Shown piece after piece: positions 6,613 to 12,839 of a stretch of 64,000 nt of DNA. Position numbers and translations under genes: made by a program. The notes under the pieces were generated by a model, which saw only the letters and a list, made by a program, of their open reading frames with translations, was not told the origin of the DNA and made no database searches. This DNA comes from a virus, in IMG/VR virus record IMGVR_UViG_3300049846_001128, positions 1-64,000 of that record. One strand, written 5' to 3'. The number at the start of each line of letters is the position of its first letter. The stretch's first letter is position 1.

Positions 6613-6641
6613 ATTGTATCAAAATATTTAACCTTCGTCAA
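6613..6641 (-). promoter_or_regulatory. sigma70-like promoter, minus strand
   Basis: TTGACG (6636-6641), a 17-bp spacer and TACAAT (6613-6618), for the DUF7178-like gene. Confidence 0.65.
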
Positions 6642-6786
6642 TAGCTTTTTCCACAATTCTTGTCAAATTTCCAATTACCTCGTGAAGTTTTAAATAATTA
6701 GCACAATTTTTATTTAGTTGACCTTCTAAGCTCATATAAACTAAAGTCATTTTTAAATTGTCAAGTTCTTTTTTAATTTCTTCCAT
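6628..6786 (-). CDS. Small hypothetical protein, 52 aa
   Basis: ATG at 6786 follows GGATTAGAAA. Predicted helical, with heptad-like L/I spacing through most of its length. No family. Confidence 0.5.
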   Translation of the reverse strand: MEEIKKELDNLKMTLVYMSLEGQLNKNCANYLKLHEVIGNLTRIVEKAIDEG

Positions 6787-6789
6787 TTT

Positions 6790-6984
6790 CTAATCCTTCC
6801 TATATTTCAAATAAGTTTCGCGGTCAATGCGAGAAATGGGAACTTCCTTTGGAGCGATAATTTTAAGCCTTTTATTTCCATCAGGTGTAATGTAATAAAT
6901 AAGCGTAACATTTCCAACTTGAATGACTTCACTCTGATTTAAGCCAAGGCTTAAGCCTTTTGACAATTCTATTGCTTTATTCAT
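6790..6984 (-). CDS. Small hypothetical protein, 64 aa
   Basis: A short helix followed by three predicted beta strands (V-T-L-I-Y-Y-I, K-R-L-K-I-I) and a charged C-terminus. The stop is 3 nt from the next start. No family. Confidence 0.5.
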   Translation of the reverse strand: MNKAIELSKGLSLGLNQSEVIQVGNVTLIYYITPDGNKRLKIIAPKEVPISRIDRETYLKYRKD

Positions 6985-7110
6985 TTAATTCCCTTTGCAA
7001 ACGTCTTTACACGTTGCATTAATGTTTTTTGTTAGCTCGCTAACGCTTGATGTTGGTTGCATTGCCGCCACAACTACGCAAAAAAAGAAAAGTATTAAGA
7101 TTGCCTTCAT
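6985..7110 (-). CDS. Small exported or membrane peptide, 41 aa
   Basis: ATG at 7110 after AAGGGG. Residues 3-16 are hydrophobic (I-L-I-L-F-F-F-C-V-V-V-A-A), then a hydrophilic tail with two Cys. It could be secreted or membrane-anchored; it is too short to assign. Confidence 0.5.
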   Translation of the reverse strand: MKAILILFFFCVVVAAMQPTSSVSELTKNINATCKDVCKGN

Positions 7111-7122
7111 AATTTTCCCCTT

Positions 7123-7437
7123 TTACACTAACGCTTGGTTTAACGCCGTGGCTTCAATTTTGAAATTTACATGCCTTTTATCGAACATCTCAAAAACTCG
7201 TGAAGTTATACCCTCTTCTCTCTTAATTTCCATTCTTAACATAGAAACTTGTAAAGGGCTTTCAATTGTTTTCATGTTTTCAGCCACGATGGCGCGGGCT
7301 TTTTCAACAATTTCCTCTTTGTTGAAATTTCCATCATTATAGTCAATGCTTCCAAGTTTTAACGCATGTCTATCAGGTTTTCTACAGCGTTTTTTAACGC
7401 CGTTAACATAGATCGTAATTTCAAACTTAACTTCCAT
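7123..7437 (-). CDS. Hypothetical protein, 104 aa
   Basis: Start set at the second of two close ATGs (7437), 6 nt after AAAGGA. Predicted beta hairpins around E-I-T-I-Y-V-N-G-V-K, then a helix, ending A-L-N-Q-A-L-V, which matches the L-x-x-A-L tail. Function unknown. Confidence 0.55.
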   Translation of the reverse strand: MEVKFEITIYVNGVKKRCRKPDRHALKLGSIDYNDGNFNKEEIVEKARAIVAENMKTIESPLQVSMLRMEIKREEGITSRVFEMFDKRHVNFKIEATALNQALV

Positions 7438-7481
7438 TTTCATTCCTTTGTTAGAAAAGCTTTAGTGCCTTTCTTTTAATT

Positions 7482-7510
7482 ATTATAGCAAAACTAACAA
7501 CGCTTGTCAA
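7482..7510 (-). promoter_or_regulatory. Perfect-consensus sigma70 promoter, minus strand
   Basis: TTGACA (7505-7510), a 17-bp spacer and TATAAT (7482-7487), with all twelve consensus bases. It overlaps the end of the SET gene and fires into the gene at 7123-7437. Confidence 0.85.
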
Positions 7511-7513
7511 TAA

Positions 7514-7915
7514 CTAAATTAAGCTTTTATTTTCCAGATACTCGCTAACGTCAACGCTTTGAACGTCTGCACGATAGTCAATAAATAGCTGCTCGCCTTT
7601 CTTAATGTCCCTAGCTGCTTGGAAGCGCATTAACTTACGGCTATTCCAGTCAATCAAGCCATAAAGCACATTGGCGTTGTCATCATGGTTGAATATTTCG
7701 CCATCGCCTAAAACTAAACAATCTTGCTTTAGCTCAGCGTTATAAGTGAAAGTGTAATACTGTAAATCAGTTTCATTTACTCTTTTAGTGTCCTCAGGGC
7801 TTAAAACTAAAAGCTCACAATTAGTTATAATCTCACCTAGCTTTATATCCCTCTCGGCAATAACTCCCCTTCCCATGCCTTCAATTAATTGTACTGAATA
7901 AATTGGCTTTTCCAT
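7514..7915 (-). CDS. SET-domain protein (putative protein lysine methyltransferase)
   Basis: 133 aa, a complete compact SET domain: G-M-G-R-G-V near 13-18, F-N-H-D-D-N-A-N-V at 75-82 carrying the N-H-x-x-x-x-N AdoMet motif, and G-E-Q-L-F-I-D-Y ending at Tyr114. SET enzymes move a methyl group from S-adenosylmethionine to protein lysine. A phage copy could modify a host protein; the target is unknown. ATG at 7915 with a good ribosome site. Confidence 0.85.
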   Translation of the reverse strand: MEKPIYSVQLIEGMGRGVIAERDIKLGEIITNCELLVLSPEDTKRVNETDLQYYTFTYNAELKQDCLVLGDGEIFNHDDNANVLYGLIDWNSRKLMRFQAARDIKKGEQLFIDYRADVQSVDVSEYLENKSLI

Positions 7916-7947
7916 TGGTCACTCCTTTAAATTAACTACCTTGACTA

Positions 7948-7976
7948 ATTGTATCAAAATTAAAGCGTTGTGTCAA
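7948..7976 (-). promoter_or_regulatory. sigma70 promoter for the SET gene
   Basis: TTGACA (7971-7976), a 17-bp spacer and TACAAT (7948-7953) on the minus strand. Confidence 0.75.
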
Positions 7977-8023
7977 GCTTTTTAATCCATTATGTCAATC
8001 AGTTTTTGCATAAAATATTTCCT

Positions 8024-8194
8024 TTATTCGATTGTTGCGTTAGCAATCATATTTTCCATTACAAAAGTATCTACCTCATAAGCCCTTGAGTCATATACCT
8101 TAGCTTCCTCAAAGTTGCCACGGCTGAATTGAAAATCTGCTAGGTTTTTGTAATGCTTGGCTAGTTCGATTAAGTTTTGAGTAGTTTGGTCCAT
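8024..8194 (-). CDS. Small hypothetical protein, 56 aa
   Basis: Start at ATG 8194, well spaced from AAAGGA; an in-frame ATG two codons earlier is possible. Predicted helix-turn-helix-like pair (Q-N-L-I-E-L-A-K-H-Y-K-N and N-F-E-E-A-K-V-Y), reminiscent of a single TPR-like hairpin. Function unknown. Confidence 0.5.
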   Translation of the reverse strand: MDQTTQNLIELAKHYKNLADFQFSRGNFEEAKVYDSRAYEVDTFVMENMIANATIE

Positions 8195-8241
8195 TTTCAT
8201 TTCCTTTGTTCGGCTATCGCCTCGTCATTCTCTTGAATAAG

Positions 8242-8269
8242 ATATTACCACAATGACAAAGGAAGTCAA
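8242..8269 (-). promoter_or_regulatory. sigma70-like promoter, minus strand
   Basis: TTGACT (8264-8269), a 16-bp spacer and TAATAT (8242-8247). It is the first promoter of the leftward small-gene region. Confidence 0.5.
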
Positions 8270-8316
8270 TAGGTTTTTTCTTTTTATTTTAGTCTTATCC
8301 TCGTACCATTATACAG

Positions 8317-8338
8317 ATTGACAACCTTATTATATAAG
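8317..8338 (+). promoter_or_regulatory. CAACCTTAT-class promoter motif, copy 1
   Basis: ATTGACAACCTTATTATATA matches the repeated motif found in front of late units. No good gene follows; a non-coding, hairpin-rich stretch begins just downstream at about 8340. Confidence 0.55.
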
Positions 8339-8670
8339 AAGCTTTTTTCCAGCGTTAAAAAGAGGGTTAAGCATGAAGCCCGTAGTATTATGCCCTAAGG
8401 GAAGCCAATAGCATATCTTGTCATCGTGGGATTATGAGACAAGCGCAAGGGGAAAAAAGGTTACATGGCAGTGCTTTTGCATGTGACATTCTTTACATAG
8501 TGCAACCGATTGGCACAAGCCTTGCAGCGAACTAAAGAGAAGTTGTTTGGCATATCAAACTAAATGCTCAGTAGAGTATTAGCTTTGTTATGCTCGGTTG
8601 GCACAGTTTTTGAAAAGAAAAGCCCAGACAATCATGTATTAAACAAATTGCCTAGGCTTGGTGAATGGGT

Positions 8671-8691
8671 AAAAAAGCAAGGTTCCTTGCT
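8671..8691 (-). terminator. Intrinsic terminator, minus strand
   Basis: Six-bp stem AGCAAG/CTTGCT with a 4-nt loop, then TTTTTT on the minus strand. Confidence 0.65.
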
Positions 8692-8739
8692 CTTAGACCT
8701 GTGTTATTTCACAAGCTTAGTGATCCCTAGCCTTGGTCA
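8671..8739 (-). ncRNA. Candidate short RNA of about 70 nt, minus strand
   Basis: It lies between the sigma70 promoter at 8746-8774 and a terminator: AGCAAG-GAAC-CTTGCT followed by six T on the minus strand (8671-8691). The predicted RNA could fold through GACC/GGTC and TGTG/CACA pairings before the terminator. No start codon with a ribosome site is visible. It runs opposite to, and inside, the plus-strand structured region. Confidence 0.5.
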
Positions 8740-8745
8740 TATCCC

Positions 8746-8774
8746 ATTCTAACATGCCTTACACTCCTTGTCAA
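8746..8774 (-). promoter_or_regulatory. sigma70 promoter for the short minus-strand RNA
   Basis: TTGACA (8769-8774), a 17-bp spacer and TAGAAT (8746-8751). Confidence 0.7.
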
Positions 8775-8882
8775 TAGCTTTTTTCCATTGCCAAGCATTA
8801 TTTTCCAGCTCCTAGCATTTCCAACAACTTAATAGCTTAACCTAAATTGTGGCTAAAGTCACTGCCTGTCAAAAGAAAAGTG

Positions 8883-8911
8883 TTGACATTAATTTTCTGC
8901 CATGGTATAAT
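8883..8911 (+). promoter_or_regulatory. Perfect-consensus sigma70 promoter, plus strand
   Basis: TTGACA (8883-8888), a 17-bp spacer and TATAAT (8906-8911). The only sigma70 consensus promoter noticed on the plus strand; it fires into the small gene at 8958. Confidence 0.85.
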
Positions 8912-8957
8912 TAGTTATGCCGAGGCAATCAAGCCAAGGCGAGCAAAGGATATGACA

Positions 8958-9089
8958 ATGTTTAGACTTTACTTTCCTAACTTTGACCTAAGCAAATTCT
9001 ATGCCAACGAAGAGGATGCTATAGCAGAAGGTAAGGCGAGTGGCTTTAGCTACACTGTGGCAAAGGTCTATCAAAGCCCATGCCACTAA
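8958..9089 (+). CDS. Small plus-strand protein, 43 aa
   Basis: ATG at 8958, 7 nt after AAAGGA; ATG 8952 is an alternative two codons earlier. F-R-L-Y-F-P-N-F near the start, then a predicted helix. It is the only plus-strand gene left of 11.9 kb and has its own perfect sigma70 promoter, so it is probably expressed very early and strongly. Unknown function. Confidence 0.65.
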   Translation: MFRLYFPNFDLSKFYANEEDAIAEGKASGFSYTVAKVYQSPCH

Positions 9090-9112
9090 TGCTAGCCAAG
9101 TGGAAGCCGAGG

Positions 9113-9153
9113 CACCCCCACTACCTAGGCAAAGGCTAGGGGGGGGGGTAGGT
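9113..9153. repeat. Inverted repeat with a ten-G run
   Basis: C-rich CACCCCCACTACCTAG faces CTAGG, a run of ten G (9139-9148) and TAGGTGG, so the two sides can pair with GCAAAGG as the loop. It lies between the convergent ends of the plus-strand small gene and the minus-strand operon. Unusual in this AT-rich genome. It could act as a transcription barrier or recombination site; function unknown. Confidence 0.5.
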
Positions 9154-9220
9154 GGTTATGAGTGTGAGTGTGGAGTTGAATATCTACGAATATATATTTG
9201 GCTATTTTTTAATTCATCTG

Positions 9221-9493
9221 TCAATCAATAGCTTCTAACAACTCAGTCTTGTAATCAGCCACTAAATCATACCATTCCCTAGTAACACCATACCTTGAAT
9301 TCTTCTCTTTAGTATATTCGTATCTTTGAACAAATCTGAAATTCTTATATTGTGGGTACTTAGCTTCATAATCTGCCATAAATTGTATAATCTCGCTAAA
9401 CGAGTCTATTCCACTGAACGGGTGTTGTAAAGTCTTATAATCGCCAGAAATGGTGGCTATTTCATTTATTGCAGTTTCTAGTATTACGCTCAT
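9221..9493 (-). CDS. Hypothetical protein, 90 aa, last gene of the minus-strand operon
   Basis: Predicted helical N-terminus, then charged and aromatic (Y-E-T-K-E-K-type) segments; ends E-L-L-E-A-I-D. It carries an L-x-x-A-I tail although no gene is coupled downstream. Start overlaps the previous stop (ATGA region). Confidence 0.55.
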   Translation of the reverse strand: MSVILETAINEIATISGDYKTLQHPFSGIDSFSEIIQFMADYEAKYPQYKNFRFVQRYEYTKEKNSRYGVTREWYDLVADYKTELLEAID

Positions 9494-9678
9494 GAGAGTG
9501 CCTTTACTAACTCAGTTGCAACTGTAACACTAATTCTTCTATCTGAGAATATCACTAACTTATCGTTAACATCTCTACCATGTATGTAGTATCCGTCAAA
9601 ATCCAAGTACTTAAATACAGTAGTAGTGCCGCTTTCTAGGTCTTTAGCTACGTACCATTCATTTTTTAGTAAAATCAT
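9490..9678 (-). CDS. Small protein with L-x-x-A-L tail, 62 aa
   Basis: Beta-rich with E-W-Y-V and D-K-L-V-I-F, ends T-E-L-V-K-A-L-S. The tail codons contain AAGG, 7 nt before the next ATG, which overlaps the stop. Confidence 0.55.
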   Translation of the reverse strand: MILLKNEWYVAKDLESGTTTVFKYLDFDGYYIHGRDVNDKLVIFSDRRISVTVATELVKALS

Positions 9679-9857
9679 AGGAGTGCCTTCATCAGTTCAG
9701 TCTTTGCCACTTTAACTAGCCAATGTCCTTCATTGTCATAATACTCAATAGAATCGGGAACATATCCAGAATAACCAACACTTGTGTATCTTCTAGTGGC
9801 TTCCACCCATTCCCATAGTTTAGTGAACTCTTCTTCTGTAACCCATTTAATTTTCAC
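9675..9857 (-). CDS. Small protein with L-x-x-A-L tail, 60 aa
   Basis: GTG start (M-K-I-K-W-V-T), overlapping the preceding stop. Ends T-E-L-M-K-A-L-L, with AAGG in the tail codons serving the next start. No family recognised. Confidence 0.55.
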   Translation of the reverse strand: MKIKWVTEEEFTKLWEWVEATRRYTSVGYSGYVPDSIEYYDNEGHWLVKVAKTELMKALL

Positions 9858-10048
9858 AGTAACTCACAGTCTTTACCAAAGTAAAGCTCTTCAATTGGAT
9901 AGCCAAAACCGTTTGAATATTGAACGTAACCTCTTAATTCAGCATCTTTGTCCCAAACTTCAATAATATAGCCCGCCTTTGCCACAATATTACCGTAGCA
10001 GTCGTATAAGTCTCTTAACAGCTTAATTTTATATTTCTTTTTCTTCAT
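9854..10048 (-). CDS. Small SH3-like protein, 64 aa
   Basis: Basic start (K-K-K-K-Y-K-I-K-L), then D-x-Y-G-N-I-V-A-K-A-G-Y-I, a pattern of small beta-barrel modules. Ends D-C-E-L-L without the full tail. ATG overlaps the previous stop. Confidence 0.55.
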   Translation of the reverse strand: MKKKKYKIKLLRDLYDCYGNIVAKAGYIIEVWDKDAELRGYVQYSNGFGYPIEELYFGKDCELL

Positions 10049-10257
10049 AATAATGCCACCTCAAGCGGAGTTAATTCTCTAAATTCCCAATCTTCTAGGT
10101 AGAGCTTACAAGTTCGTCCGTCACTTAAATTCCCTTCAATAAAAGGAACATTGTTTTCCACAGTTATACTTGTGGCAAGGAATGTAACTTCCCTAAGCCA
10201 AGTTCCCCACGTATTACCCTCTGCCTTATACCAAGTTCCAACAGTCATAAAATTCAC
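10045..10257 (-). CDS. Small protein with L-T-P-L-x-x-A-L-L tail, 70 aa
   Basis: Beta-rich with several Trp; ends E-L-T-P-L-E-V-A-L-L. The tail codons hold GAGGTG, a strong ribosome site for the next gene. Start probably GTG at 10257, with an ATG three codons later also possible. Confidence 0.55.
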   Translation of the reverse strand: MNFMTVGTWYKAEGNTWGTWLREVTFLATSITVENNVPFIEGNLSDGRTCKLYLEDWEFRELTPLEVALL

Positions 10258-10276
10258 AGTATCTTATTAATTTAAC

Positions 10277-10528
10277 TTAGTCAAGGGCTTTTCTTAGTGG
10301 GCAATTTCTCCACCATTTATTATGTTTTTCCGCCCGCTTATATTCAGCTGTCATCCTAACTTGGCGGTAGTCCCCATAAAGCCTTTGGGTTAAGATTCTA
10401 ATATTAGGACAGGCTGTTATGTCGTAGCCTTTGTCCTGTAGAAACTTATCCAAGATTAGTTTAAAAAGCATTTCTGAGGCTTCCTGTGGCGTTAGACCTA
10501 GCCAATGCTCTGTTGTGTAGGTCTTCAT
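10277..10528 (-). CDS. Hypothetical protein with L-x-x-A-L tail, 83 aa
   Basis: Helical, starting with W-L-G-L-T-P-Q-E-A-S-E-M; basic at the C-terminus, ends C-P-L-R-K-A-L-D. The next gene starts 19 nt further on, so here the tail does not serve as a closely spaced ribosome site. Confidence 0.55.
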   Translation of the reverse strand: MKTYTTEHWLGLTPQEASEMLFKLILDKFLQDKGYDITACPNIRILTQRLYGDYRQVRMTAEYKRAEKHNKWWRNCPLRKALD

Positions 10529-10750
10529 TTAAAGTAACGCTCTGCCTAGTTCTGTGCTCTTTATAAGCCCTATCCTGCGGTAGGCTTCTTCCATAGCTTC
10601 AATCAAGTCAGACACCGCCATGCCGCTGTAATAACTTGTATCTACGTTCTCAAAGTTATTTGCCACAAGCTTTTCAATAAGTTGCTGTTGTTTTGGAGTG
10701 GCAGGTTTTCCAGTTGCTTGTATTATCATATAATTACTCGATAATGTCAA
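10529..10750 (-). CDS. Hypothetical protein with L-x-x-A-L tail, 73 aa
   Basis: Residues 13-50 (K-P-A-T-P-K-Q-Q-Q-L-I-E-K-L) resemble a short phage helical domain. Ends T-E-L-G-R-A-L-L. Overlaps the upstream gene by 17 bp. Confidence 0.55.
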   Translation of the reverse strand: MTLSSNYMIIQATGKPATPKQQQLIEKLVANNFENVDTSYYSGMAVSDLIEAMEEAYRRIGLIKSTELGRALL

Positions 10751-11096
10751 TAGTATACCCTACGACCTTACCGCCTTTCTTCCTTTTTTTAACCACATAG
10801 GAGCCTTGTTGGCGATGGGTGTTGATTAAAACCCCTCTGCCCGTTATATAAGGTTTAATTTCCATAGCTACTTCATCCTCTTTAGCCAGTTCTAACACTC
10901 TGTCAATCGTGTTAAACGGGTTTAAAGGGTCAACTGGCGTGACATCTATGTTGCGCCCCGTAGCCGGGTCTAACTCAATTGTAGGCGATCCTGAGAAAAA
11001 CTGAGCATCTCCAATATAAATCACCCCACTGGTTAATAACCCCTTTAATTTAGGCTCTTTTTTCTTCCTTACTCTCTTGGGTTTCGTCTGAGACAT
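10734..11096 (-). CDS. Basic hypothetical protein, 120 aa
   Basis: Lys/Arg-rich N-terminus (K-P-K-R-V-R-K-K-K-E-P-K) and a basic C-terminal hairpin (V-K-K-R-K-K-G-G-K) around a beta-rich core with D-P-A-T-G-R-N-I-D. Possibly nucleic-acid binding. Overlaps both neighbours by 17-28 bp. Confidence 0.55.
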   Translation of the reverse strand: MSQTKPKRVRKKKEPKLKGLLTSGVIYIGDAQFFSGSPTIELDPATGRNIDVTPVDPLNPFNTIDRVLELAKEDEVAMEIKPYITGRGVLINTHRQQGSYVVKKRKKGGKVVGYTIDIIE

Positions 11097-11380
11097 ACTA
11101 ACTCCCCTACCATTTTGTTCTTTTCTGTTGAAATTATCGCATTTTCTTCCATAAGTACGTCAAGAATTTGCGTAAATAGTTGTTCTTTAAGGTAATCTTG
11201 ATACTCACTTGGCATATCTTTGTGGTTTAGTACCAATTGTTCGCGTTTTACCGTGGTAAACCAACGATCTATCCACTCGTTCAAAGCTCTTTCTCGCATT
11301 TCTACGTAGTTCCAGTGCTTTTGGTCAGGCATTCTCACCACTTCTCTAAGTTCTTTCATGGCTTTGTCAAAGTTTTTCAC
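11069..11380 (-). CDS. Hypothetical helical protein, 103 aa
   Basis: GTG start overlapping the preceding stop. Mostly predicted helix with charged residues (E-M-R-E-R-A-L-N-E-W-I-D-R-W). No family recognised. Confidence 0.55.
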   Translation of the reverse strand: MKNFDKAMKELREVVRMPDQKHWNYVEMRERALNEWIDRWFTTVKREQLVLNHKDMPSEYQDYLKEQLFTQILDVLMEENAIISTEKNKMVGELVCLRRNPRE

Positions 11381-11610
11381 AATAATGCCTTTAAAAGTGG
11401 TCTTTCTTCAAGCCAGTCTAGAAATTCCCTTTCTGTAGCTGGACTTACCAGTAGCCAGTTGTTATCATTCTCATCCGTCCAAATATAGGAGCTATCTCCA
11501 ACGTAAATATTGGACTCAATACCCACGTAATTTCCACTTGCCAGCATTTTATATATGTGTAAATTGTTATCTGTCATAAATCTTCGTTGTGTATAATATC
11601 CATCTGTCAC
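11377..11610 (-). CDS. Small protein with P-L-L-K-A-L-L tail, 77 aa
   Basis: Aromatic, beta-rich; ends E-R-P-L-L-K-A-L-L, with AAGG in the tail codons ahead of the next GTG start. Upstream, the minus strand at about 11615-11640 has a degenerate CAACTTTT relative of the late motif. Confidence 0.55.
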   Translation of the reverse strand: MTDGYYTQRRFMTDNNLHIYKMLASGNYVGIESNIYVGDSSYIWTDENDNNWLLVSPATEREFLDWLEERPLLKALL

Positions 11611-11660
11611 CTTGCCACAAAAGTTGCTACACTTTTTAGTGGGAAACTGTCACACTGGCA

Positions 11661-11858
11661 CTAACCCTCTTGCTCATCCTCGGAGCCTTTACTAAAGTTA
11701 AAACTATCTGGTCCAAAGTTACCCATATTATAACTCACAACGATGGCTTTTGCAATCTGTTCTGAGATGTGACTGATATTTTCTGGATTACCAGAGAACT
11801 CCCATACCACTAGGTCTGTTATTACGTAAGCTCCACGCAGACTCTGCAAAAATGTCAT
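11661..11858 (-). CDS. Hypothetical protein, about 65 aa, first gene of the minus-strand operon
   Basis: ATG 11858 has GGGGTG 5 nt upstream; ATG 11873 is an alternative. A predicted alpha/beta start, then an acidic Ser-rich C-terminus. No family recognised. Lies behind the minus-strand motif at 11895-11914. Confidence 0.45.
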   Translation of the reverse strand: MTFLQSLRGAYVITDLVVWEFSGNPENISHISEQIAKAIVVSYNMGNFGPDSFNFSKGSEDEQEG

Positions 11859-11894
11859 AACACACCCCGTCATATAAGTGGTTGTTTTTTCGTT

Positions 11895-11914
11895 CTACCA
11901 AGTAAGGTTGCGGA
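11895..11914 (-). promoter_or_regulatory. CAACCTTA-type motif on the minus strand
   Basis: On the minus strand TCCGCAACCTTACTTGGTAG shares the CAACCTTA core with the late motif. It points toward the operon at 9221-11858 and faces away from the plus-strand copy at 11951. Confidence 0.45.
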
Positions 11915-11934
11915 AACGCCTTTTTGCGTTTCGC
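11910..11934. promoter_or_regulatory. Hairpin between divergent promoters
   Basis: GCG(G)AAACGC and GCGTTTCGC pair over 9 bp with one bulged G and the loop CTTTTT. There is no T-run after the stem on either strand, so it is not a normal terminator; a regulatory or operator role is possible. Confidence 0.45.
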
Positions 11935-11950
11935 AAACACGGAAGTTTGA

Positions 11951-11972
11951 AATAGCAACCTTATATAATATG
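11951..11972 (+). promoter_or_regulatory. CAACCTTAT-class promoter motif, copy 2
   Basis: AATAGCAACCTTATATAATA in front of the first late gene. It runs into the ATG at 11970. Confidence 0.7.
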
Positions 11973-12839
11973 GATAGAAAAAGTGCAATACAGGAATATT
12001 TGAAAATGGTAGAGGAAGGTCGCCCTTTCTCTGAGGACATTATTGGTAAAACTCGTGATATTGAGGACGATGCCCTTCGGGCAAGAAATCTATCTGGAGA
12101 AGCTCTTGCCAATCAGGTTTTAAAAGACACAGGAATTCCTATTCCGGGTAAAGAGGCTTCTCGCTTAAAGCAGGAGGATTTTCTTAACCGTATTGTTAAA
12201 GAAAGATACCCGGAGCTTGAGCCAAATGTTGTTCTTGAACCTTCGAGTTCAGCGGGTGGTTACGCCAAAGGTAAAATAGATATAAACTCAGATTTGGCTA
12301 AAATCTGGACACCGGAAAGAAAAGTAGGAACTTTACTGCATGAGGCAGGTCATCAATATGACGATGAAATTCTCAATAAAGCAGGAAAAAACTTAGACCT
12401 TGGCACTCTTCGCAAATTAAAAGATAGCGGAGTTGATCTTAAATCTATGGACCCTACTGAAGTTTATGAGCTGTATGCTAAAAATCACCATGCAAATATT
12501 CCCGGCTTAAGAGAAGGCACATTTGAGCTTGGTGCTCTTAAGAATTACTTAAAAAAAGGTACTTTTCGTGGCATAGCCCCGGCTATTCTTAAAGGTGCAG
12601 GAGCTATTGCGGGAGGAGCTGCAACACTTGCTGCTGAAGCTTCAGACTCAGAAGAGGAAGGTAGTTCTGCTGAGCAAGCTGCGCTACTTAGAGAGATTGA
12701 TGATAGAAAAATGCGGGAAAAAAATCTCGCGGCTTCGCCGGAAATGAGAGCTGCGTTTGAAAAAATGTATGAAGAGGCTGATACGGGTAAAATGTTTGAT
12801 GCTCGCAGAGATGCGCTTAGAAATTTAGTGAGGAAATAA
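11970..12839 (+). CDS. Zincin-like protein with shared C-terminal module
   Basis: 289 aa from ATG 11970. Because the promoter motif touches that ATG, the true start may be ATG 12006 (277 aa), which has AGGA upstream. H-E-A-G-H at 124-128 is a gluzincin-type zinc site in a domain of about 80-180. A hydrophobic Ala/Gly segment (201-223) follows, then an acidic D-S-E-E-E stretch and a basic end D-A-R-R-D-A-L-R-N-L-V-R-K. The last three parts recur in the next three genes. Probably a virion-associated protein delivered with DNA, possibly a metalloprotease; both points are inference. Confidence 0.65.
   Translation: MDRKSAIQEYLKMVEEGRPFSEDIIGKTRDIEDDALRARNLSGEALANQVLKDTGIPIPGKEASRLKQEDFLNRIVKERYPELEPNVVLEPSSSAGGYAKGKIDINSDLAKIWTPERKVGTLLHEAGHQYDDEILNKAGKNLDLGTLRKLKDSGVDLKSMDPTEVYELYAKNHHANIPGLREGTFELGALKNYLKKGTFRGIAPAILKGAGAIAGGAATLAAEASDSEEEGSSAEQAALLREIDDRKMREKNLAASPEMRAAFEKMYEEADTGKMFDARRDALRNLVRK

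Larger units (their letters stand above)
8340..8745 (+). ncRNA. Candidate structured non-coding RNA region
   Basis: No convincing gene lies in 8270-8950. Hairpins are dense here: CTTTTTTCC (8342-8350) pairs with GGAAAAAAG (8451-8459), CTTGTC with GACAAG (8417-8422 and 8438-8443), GTTACATG with CATGTGAC (8460-8467 and 8480-8487), AATGCTC with GAGTATT (8563-8580), and GAATGGG with CCCATTC (8663-8669 and 8743-8749). The 5' strand of the first long helix begins right after the copy-1 motif, as expected for an RNA starting there. A 62-aa frame at 8564-8752 has no ribosome site or recognisable protein. RNA status is inferred. Confidence 0.35.

Noticed and set aside
7985-8020. Nine-codon minus-strand frame after AGGAAATATTTT
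   Set aside because: Too short to support; no conserved feature.
8564-8752. 62-codon plus-strand frame in the structured region
   Set aside because: No ribosome site, no family resemblance, and it runs through several hairpins and an opposing promoter.
8340-8760. tRNA or tmRNA in the non-coding region
   Set aside because: No T-loop (GGTTCGA-type) or acceptor pairing was seen; hairpins do not form a cloverleaf.
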